Shown: positions 34,701 to 39,732 of the stretch, piece by piece
How positions within the stretch are numbered: the first letter of the stretch is position 1
How the letters are laid out: each line of letters opens with the position of its first letter
From: Bacteroidota bacterium
GTDB lineage: Bacteria > Bacteroidota > Ignavibacteria > Kapaibacteriales > UBA961
DNA length: 39,732 nucleotides
Assembly (NCBI GenBank): GCA_018266765.1
Contig: JAFDZU010000033.1
Span: 1 to 39,732, forward strand
Reading direction: 5' to 3'
Position numbers and translations under genes: made by a program
Notes under the pieces: model-generated
Databases searched by the model: none
The model's input: only the letters and a program-made list of their open reading frames with translations
What the model was told of the DNA's origin: nothing

Positions 34701-36273
34701 TCGCAACTTTTGTACCGTCAGGGCTCCAAAATGCAAGGTCAACCAAACTTCTACCATGTCCATCTCCAAGAGTAAGTCCCAGTGTATCGATGGCATTGGT
34801 ATTTGCAGTCAATTGCGCCTGCCGTATCCGTATTTTACACATGGTACTTGCCGGCTTCGGTATATTTTTCCACAGATAGTTGAGGTTCGTAGCCGTTGTG
34901 GTAAGTGTTTTCCAGTCTGCACCATTATCAATAGAATATTCGATTACTACACTGTCAGTTGCCGGTATTCCCTCCCACGTAATAAGAGTATCGCTTCCTG
35001 CAATATAGCTTTCGCCTCCAAGTGGTGAAGTAATTTTGATGGTCGATACGATAGGTTTCTTGCCGACAAAGCCACTACTTGCGAAGAGATCCAATGGACA
35101 AAGATTATTAACAAGCGTAAATTTTCCAAAGACATAACTACTATCCTTCGGAGTAAATGTTACGGTAAGTGGAGTACTTTCTCCCTTACGAAGTTTGAAT
35201 GAAGTCGGTGAAATAGTAAACGCAGGGTTGGAGCTGATAACTGAGGTTACGTCGAAGTCTGCATTCTGAGCAGTGAGAGTAATAGTTGTACTCGCAGGCA
35301 CTCCTTGCTGTCCATTTTTAAATGTTGCACACGCCGGTGTAGGAACTAATTTTGCAATCGATTTTTTGGGGGAAGGATACTGAACCACTGATTTTTGACT
35401 CTCCCAAGTTAATTCAGCGGAGGTATAACCTGCTGCGCATCGTGCAGCACTTGTCCACTCAATAATACACGGACCTCCACCCGTCGCAATGCTCATTATT
35501 TTCAGTATAACATTCTCGGCTTCTTGGGCAGATTTTATGTTGTCGAAATACTGTCCTCCTGTTTGGAGTGACATATCTTTCATACACTGAGGTGACCGTA
35601 AGCCGATTGTCACACAATAAATAGCGCAATCTTGTTTTTTTGCTTCTTCAATTATCTGCAAGGTGTGCGGTACATTTTGGGGTAATCCATCACTGATGAG
35701 CAAGACTACTTTTTTGTACTTTCCTGTCGCACTAATTTGTAGTCCTCCTGCCATAGGATTGATCATCGCAGCATCATAATCTGTCCCATTCTTTGGTAGT
35801 AATGAATTCAAAGCATTGCTAAGTTTCGTTCGGTCGGTCGAAAAATCCTGATTGAGATAATTAATTACATCAAAGCTTGTGATTGCGCATTCACTCTCTG
35901 CTTGTGGTTGTGCGGTGATCCATGTGCGAGCTGCTGCTTTAGCGATGTCAATCGTTGGAGTGCCGAATTGAGCTACCGACATTGAACCGGATACATCTAT
36001 AACTATTACTGAAGATAGTACGTTCGCGGACATTGGTGCAGGACAGATTACGTTTGTAATCGTCTGCTGAGTACCATTTTCAATTACTTTCAATTCGCTA
36101 CTATTGAGAGAAATGGACTTCCCAGCTTTATCAAATGCGTAAAATTTTGCTTTTATCGTCGGGTATGCAGTTGTATCAATTGCAAAGAGAGAAATGGATT
36201 GTCCATTTGCCGACTGAGTTAGAATACTGATGAATACCAAGAATAACAGTACTACATGTTTCATGCGCAACAT
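31720..36273 (-). CDS. Giant secreted VWA + 16 WD40 + Ig-like + T9SS sorting-domain protein
   Basis: The 1517-residue protein starts with a signal peptide (to about residue 25, SANGQ). A von Willebrand A domain (about 85-265) carries the MIDAS DVSGSMS (93-99). About 150 residues of Ig-like/ASH-type sequence (FTISPTSFKLRKGESTPLTV) and a PF18962-like stretch (ITSPLGGESYIAGSDTLI) come next. Then I count 16 WD40 units of about 41-46 residues (WSPDG-SKVATAS-D-TAKIWDA), enough for two propellers. Two choice-of-anchor-D/ASH domains (about 1195-1430) and a C-terminal type A T9SS sorting domain (SVHPNPAQNILHIRY, then GVYVLRL, VVR) finish it. It is expected to be exported across the outer membrane and held at the surface. 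An internal start at 36264 (MKHVV) is possible. Confidence 0.92.
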   Translation of the reverse strand: MLRMKHVVLLFLVFISILTQSANGQSISLFAIDTTAYPTIKAKFYAFDKAGKSISLNSSELKVIENGTQQTITNVICPAPMSANVLSSVIVIDVSGSMSVAQFGTPTIDIAKAAARTWITAQPQAESECAITSFDVINYLNQDFSTDRTKLSNALNSLLPKNGTDYDAAMINPMAGGLQISATGKYKKVVLLISDGLPQNVPHTLQIIEEAKKQDCAIYCVTIGLRSPQCMKDMSLQTGGQYFDNIKSAQEAENVILKIMSIATGGGPCIIEWTSAARCAAGYTSAELTWESQKSVVQYPSPKKSIAKLVPTPACATFKNGQQGVPASTTITLTAQNADFDVTSVISSNPAFTISPTSFKLRKGESTPLTVTFTPKDSSYVFGKFTLVNNLCPLDLFASSGFVGKKPIVSTIKITSPLGGESYIAGSDTLITWEGIPATDSVVIEYSIDNGADWKTLTTTATNLNYLWKNIPKPASTMCKIRIRQAQLTANTNAIDTLGLTLGDGHGRSLVDLAFWSPDGTKVATADNAGKVILWDGTTGRPFISFIGHTKVINSITWSPDGFKVATASDDNTVKIWDATAGKLLLTLDDQWGVALKAVWSPDGSKIVTLSGESGNLALKAKIWDANTGAMLFDLNKNVAPRPITLGNYITFVSWSPDGLKIALAIGSRDAEIWEAASGKYLFSLYHENSITDIEWSPDATKVVSASYDRTSKIWNAGNGTLLYTLTGHTGIISTAQWSPDGSRVATAGADCTTRIWDASTGKQLVSFCILYDLDITNNDVRAMAWSPDGSQIATVSNENNAFLWDATTGAMLFHFIGPFNSISWNPDGYRVVMSMDNTAKIWDAMTGNLIYDLRGHGGAVDHAAWSPDGAKIVAASQYNFPIVWDAKYGRVLSVLNDKNKFLSYSRWCDATFSPDGSKIATSLDNTAKIWNTETGNLLFTLPTHKDNIRTVEWSPDGLKVTTASDDKTARIYDAAKGKLQFELNGHTGEVHSAVWSPDGLKVATASADKTAKIWDARNGTLLYSLQVHTKDVISITWSPDGSKVATASADNNAMIWDATKGDLTAVLEGHTKAVNAVIWSPDGSKVATIGADSTLVIWKSTIGFPLFTLKGHKNVINDVSWSPDGSMIATASSDKTARIWDVSQGKLLYTLVGHSGAVNTVEWSPHGSKIVTGSDDNTIKIWNLKSLSIVQEAISPVFSVVAPGGAAHDIDLKQCLVGNVKDTLVQAYIQNTGSYPLRIDSLQVTGSDASQFSIVTGMPPFEIPVSGAQTVEFRFRPESAGVKSALLLLYAQATTLRQTIRGEGLAAPITVAGQMLDFGKVPLTTTKELHDSIEIKNVSTTPLTITATRFAGPNDHDFATVNGGGSFVIQPNSTAKVDLKYKPSELGRTSGRVMFEYNGIGSPATVQLFGEGVSLTDIPSKESDDRELPNTTFLSVHPNPAQNILHIRYWLPEKLACRLEILSLTGQVVQTIINSGAQQEGIYTQTQDLSLFGSGVYVLRLTTTKGTYCTRVDVVR

Positions 36274-36411
36274 CTCATATAAAAAGAGGTTTGGGGATAA
36301 TGTTCCACAAAAATACGATATATGTTGTGAATTAAGAGTTAAAAATTGAGTTGCCCAAAAAAGGTTATAGTTGTTACATAAGAACGATAATAATATTTAG
36401 AGGAACAACCT

Positions 36412-36993
36412 ATGGATTAGCAAGAACAATTTATACATATCTATCTCATCGTTTGTCAAGAATACAAGAGTCATCTTTGGAAACATTGCTGAGTTTTACA
36501 GATAATTCTTCACCTACATTTACAGATTAAAAAATCATAACAATTTATCAATATGGTATCATGGAACATCTTCAAACAGTAAAAGATATTCATCTGCACT
36601 CAAACGCCACGGATAGAACACAATAGTTTTACAGCTGCTTCAGAGCATGATGTACGTGAGTTCCGTTCACAGTCGCCAGAGTATAAAAACTCTTTTATGT
36701 ACGGAGATAAACCATATGTATGTCATAATTTTGAAGATGTTACTTCTACACATACACTTCAAATTTATACACCAATTCAACGTAAAAGAAACGACCCGTC
36801 ACTCAATGAAATGCAAAACTTAAGGAATAGTTCTGTTAGTTGAATAAGACAACCGATAGAATCATTTTTTAGTTGGTTACAAGAAAAAACCGGCATCCAG
36901 AATGCATCTAAAGTTCCTTCTATTAAGGAATTACTCGTCCATCTCTTCGGCAGAATCATTGCTACACTCTTTATTCTGATTTTTAATTCTTAA
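36412..36993 (+). pseudogene. Decayed insertion-sequence transposase (DDE type)
   Basis: Pieces of one transposase are spread over three broken frames in the 863-nt gap between the giant WD40 gene and the next gene. The start MD-stop-QEQFIHIYLIV (36412) has a TAG at codon 3 and a later TGA. A second frame reads FTDNSSPTFTD-stop-KIITIYQYGIMEHL. A third frame from about 36640 reads SEHDVREF, then MYGDKPYV with one catalytic Asp, IYTPIQRKRND, a stop, and RQPIESFFSWLQEKTGIQNASKV with the catalytic Glu, ending at TAA 36991. The segment with the first Asp is deleted. The pattern is that of IS4/IS982-like elements from Bacteroidota; I cannot fix the family. No clear terminal inverted repeats remain. 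The rest of the gap (36274-36411, 36994-37136) holds nothing else recognisable. Confidence 0.85.
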
Positions 36994-37136
36994 TTCGCAT
37001 TATTTTTGTTCCGTCTTCTAAAAATTACAGTGTAATTTGTTTATTTTTCAAGAATCACGAATAATTGCCGATATTTTATAATACTTTTTTGTAAGTTGGT
37101 GTATTACTCAGAATATAAACTCTATAATATCCTACC

Positions 37137-39125
37137 ATGAAACGTTTAGTATTCCTTTCAGCACTCGCATTATTTTTTGTGGGTATTTCTGTTTCATTTG
37201 GACAAATTCCACGCTTAATGACGTATCAAGGTGTTATTACTAATCCCGACAGAACTCCAATTCCTGATGGCACGTATTCACTTGGTTTTTCGATATTTAC
37301 TCAAGAAACCGGCGGCACGGCAATTTGGTCAGAAAACCAAAATATCCCCGTCGAACGCTCATTATTTAATGTAATTTTAGGTGTAAATTCTCCGCTAAAC
37401 ATCCCGTTTGACAAGCAATATTGGCTCAGCATTAAGTTCATCAGCACAGGTGTAGAACTGACACCTCGCATACGGCTTACTGCTTCGCCTTATTCATTTC
37501 AATCACTTAGCATACCCGATGGCAGTATTACAATTTCAAAGATCAAACCCGACGGCTCGGTCAATGGACAAGTTCTAACTTCTACAGGAACAACGGTTGA
37601 GTGGCGCACTCCCGCAAGCGGCGGAGGTGGAGGAAATAAGGGCGATATAACGGGAGTTTTAGCAGGTGCAGGTTTGGGCGGAGGAGGTTTAGACGGTGAT
37701 GTAACGCTTTTTGTTCGTCCAAAAGGAATCACTTCCGACCTTATTGATGATGGAGCAATTACTTCCATAAAAATTCAAGATGGTGCAATTACTCCCTCAA
37801 AGTTTGCTTCTGGAACTGCTTTTACACCAACAGGCCCGGCAGGCGGAGACCTCACAGGCACATACCCGAATCCGCGCATTGCCCGCAATGCAATCAAAGA
37901 CACAAATATTCTCGATAATTCAATTACTTCCCTAAAAATCAATGATGGTGCAATTACTTCACCCAAAATTGCAACGGATGCAATAACTTCCCAAAAAATT
38001 CAAGATTTAACTATCCAAAATGCTGATATTGCTAATTCTACCATCTCACTTTCTAAAATTAACCCGCTTCCGGCTACAGCAGGACAGGTTGTATTATATA
38101 ATGGAACGAGTATTGTATGGGGGAATCCTACTGCTTCTCGGCTTCTGCTTCCATATTCCGACAGTTCGGCTTCGGCAATTCCAACAATTTCACTTAAAAA
38201 TACGGGAACAGGAAACGCCGCAAGTTTTGAAAACACAGCCGCTAACAACGGAACAAGTGTTGTTTCAGCAACGCACTACGGTAACGGCAAAGCAGGATAT
38301 TTTACTATTTCTAATCCATCAAATAGCAATTCTGCGCTCTATACTTCCTCCAATGGAAGCGGCCCATCATTAGAAACTTTCGCAAGCGGTTCTGGAAATG
38401 CAATTCAAGCATATATTTCCGGTACAGGTAAGGCAGGATTATTCCAAGTTAATAATGCCACCGGTAATAATAATGCAGTAGAAATCATTTCAAACAGCGC
38501 AGGCGATGCACTTTCAGTGAATCAAACAGGAACGGGCTATGCTCTCAATGTAGCAAAATCCGGCAATGGAACTGCGGCATTGATTAATTTTACAACTACA
38601 AGCGGTGCAACCAATACTCATGCACTCGAAGTTCGCAATACAGGAGCGGGCTGGACTGCATATTTACTCGGAAATGGAGGAGCAAGCAAAGGTTTATTCG
38701 TTTCCTCGCCGGTTGTCGGACTGCAAGTTACCGGAACGAAAAATGCCGTTGTAAATACTAACGATGGAGCACGAGCATTATACTGTGAAGAAGCAAGTGA
38801 GGTGTGGTTTACCGATTATGGTTTCGGGAAAATTGAAGGAAATTCTATTATTATGACTCTCGATAAAAAATTTCTTGAAACAGTAAATACAAGCCAGCCC
38901 TATCATGTATTCCTTCAATCATACACCGACACAGAACTCTATGTATCAAATCGCACGGCTACTTCTTTTGAAGTTCGCACGCGCGGAGGAGAACTCACAT
39001 CTGCCGAGTTCTCTTTTAGGGTTGTAGCAAAACGCCTCGGCTACGAATCTATGCGCCTCGAACGCGCACCGTGGGTTGATGATGATATAAACCTCAAACC
39101 AAAACTACTCAAAACCGTAGAATAA
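37137..39125 (+). CDS. Secreted tail-fibre-like repeat protein
   Basis: The 662-residue protein has a signal peptide ending VSFGQ (about 22). A ~100-residue domain common in such secreted proteins comes next (MTYQGVITNPDRTPIPDGTY, then LTPRIRLTASPYSFQ). A Gly-rich linker (about 160-190) follows, then repeated 10- to 15-residue units (DGAITSxKI, 200-310) including GGDLTGTYPNPRIARNAI, as in phage tail fibres and FCB-group surface proteins. Gly/Asn/Ser-rich beta-helix-like repeats (about 350-560) lead to a C-terminal domain (EVWFTDYGFGKIEGN, PYHVFLQSY, FRVVAKRLGYE) shared by such proteins. No T9SS sorting domain is seen. Function unknown, probably structural or adhesive. Confidence 0.8.
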   Translation: MKRLVFLSALALFFVGISVSFGQIPRLMTYQGVITNPDRTPIPDGTYSLGFSIFTQETGGTAIWSENQNIPVERSLFNVILGVNSPLNIPFDKQYWLSIKFISTGVELTPRIRLTASPYSFQSLSIPDGSITISKIKPDGSVNGQVLTSTGTTVEWRTPASGGGGGNKGDITGVLAGAGLGGGGLDGDVTLFVRPKGITSDLIDDGAITSIKIQDGAITPSKFASGTAFTPTGPAGGDLTGTYPNPRIARNAIKDTNILDNSITSLKINDGAITSPKIATDAITSQKIQDLTIQNADIANSTISLSKINPLPATAGQVVLYNGTSIVWGNPTASRLLLPYSDSSASAIPTISLKNTGTGNAASFENTAANNGTSVVSATHYGNGKAGYFTISNPSNSNSALYTSSNGSGPSLETFASGSGNAIQAYISGTGKAGLFQVNNATGNNNAVEIISNSAGDALSVNQTGTGYALNVAKSGNGTAALINFTTTSGATNTHALEVRNTGAGWTAYLLGNGGASKGLFVSSPVVGLQVTGTKNAVVNTNDGARALYCEEASEVWFTDYGFGKIEGNSIIMTLDKKFLETVNTSQPYHVFLQSYTDTELYVSNRTATSFEVRTRGGELTSAEFSFRVVAKRLGYESMRLERAPWVDDDINLKPKLLKTVE

Positions 39126-39421
39126 AACCAATATTTTCCAATTGAATAACTGAAATATTCAGGTAAACATTAATTACTACTTACCTCTTTATTTCTACTC
39201 TCTTGATTCGGGCTACAATTCTTCAGACGGCTATATATCTACATCAATTAACCGTGGAATCCTTGTTTTCGTACCTTTTTTGTCTTTGGTATGATGGTTG
39301 TACGAATCTTTCGTTGAATAATAATGTAAAGTTTTTTTAATTAGTGCCGATACAATGCACTATAGTTTTTTCTAATTCCACAGGATGTGGCATTTAACTT
39401 AATTTATTTCATGGAGGTTTT

Positions 39422-39732
39422 ATGATTTGCTCTACGCGTTGCAACAGCAGACGAACTACGATTCGCGCCTTTGCTTTTGCGGCTTTTGTCTTTTTGACAA
39501 TATGTGCGGGTGCTCTTGAGTCGTACGCACAGAACTATATTGCTACTCTTCGTCAGAGGCGGCATTACGACCAGATACATGTTGAAGTATGGCTGAAATC
39601 TGTTTCAGCGTCGAACACAACTCGGCTTGGCTCGGCTTCCCTTGCCATCCATTATAACTCAACGTATCTCACTCCAAATGTTCCGGCAGCATTTCCGGAC
39701 CCTACAACAGCTACAACCGATTCTATTATTTA
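39422..39732 (+). CDS. N-terminus of a large secreted protein (cut by window edge)
   Basis: An ATG at 39422, with a strong GGAGG ribosome site 4 nt upstream, opens a frame of 103 codons with no stop to the end of the window. A basic N-terminus and a hydrophobic core (FAFAAFVFLTICAGA) form a signal peptide ending SYAQN. The mature part begins NYIATLRQRRHYDQIHVEV and a beta-rich stretch (TRLGSASLAIHYN). The opening resembles cohesin-like or T9SS-exported surface proteins, but this is a guess. The coding is richer in GC than the flank. The full product lies outside the window. Confidence 0.75.
   Translation, partial: MICSTRCNSRRTTIRAFAFAAFVFLTICAGALESYAQNYIATLRQRRHYDQIHVEVWLKSVSASNTTRLGSASLAIHYNSTYLTPNVPAAFPDPTTATTDSII

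Noticed and set aside
32700-34760. Regularly spaced DNA repeats that look like an array (a CCGTCCGGACTCCA-like unit roughly every 120-135 nt)
   Set aside because: The repeats are the coding sequence of the WSPDG motif of successive WD40 units in one open frame, not a CRISPR array or tandem non-coding repeat.
37137-39125. Phage origin of the tail-fibre-like gene
   Set aside because: It has a signal peptide and there are no phage structural, lysis or integrase genes nearby; similar repeat proteins occur as cellular surface proteins.

Overview
The window looks like a chromosomal segment of a free-living bacterium of the Bacteroidota/Chlorobiota (FCB) side of the tree. Two secreted proteins (12858-14621 and 31720-36273) end in type IX secretion (T9SS) type A-like sorting domains, and a PorV/PorQ-family outer-membrane protein is present (6306-7322). 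There are many lipoproteins and large surface proteins, and the DNA is AT-rich. Candidatus Kapabacteria or Ignavibacteria-like lineages are my best guess; this is inference, because no rRNA is present. TGA is a normal stop codon here (for example at 26578-26580 and 28094-28096).

Layout. 1-4156 (minus): a transglutaminase-like secreted protein cut by the window edge, a NarL/LuxR-type response regulator with a degenerate receiver, and an MsbA-type ABC exporter. 4387-8114: a NUC1-family nuclease lipoprotein overlapping a formimidoylglutamase-like ureohydrolase, a PorV-family protein and, convergent, a beta-barrel protein. 8424-11433: Nif3-like protein, zinc-ribbon coiled-coil protein, the RNase P RNA gene (rnpB), an orphan Hpt protein and a small periplasmic protein. 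11506-16638: cinA, a T9SS-exported SBBP-repeat propeller protein and asnB. 16745-20006: an ECF sigma factor with a probable membrane anti-sigma factor, then two paralogous LamG-like lipoproteins. A strong bidirectional terminator at 20026-20073 closes this part.

20092-23209 (minus) is a tight, very AT-rich three-gene cassette: CapK/PaaK-like adenylating ligase, HisC/CobD-like PLP enzyme and HAD phosphatase. It is the best candidate for an uncharacterised small-molecule or surface-modification pathway. Next come a GAF protein with a C-terminal Cys-rich motif, and a SRAP (YedK/HMCES) gene interrupted by a single in-frame TGA at a conserved Trp codon.

25075-29901 is a phospholipid-transport (Mla-type) operon: STAS-MlaE permease, MlaF ATPase, MlaD/MCE protein and an auxiliary lipoprotein. 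A VapBC-like toxin-antitoxin module with two antitoxin-like genes is wedged between mlaE and mlaF. 30089-39732 is a surface-protein region. It holds a propeller-like lipoprotein, a 1517-residue VWA + 16 WD40 + Ig-like + T9SS sorting domain protein, a decayed IS copy, a tail-fibre-like secreted protein and the start of another large secreted protein. No tRNA, rRNA, CRISPR array or intact insertion sequence was seen.
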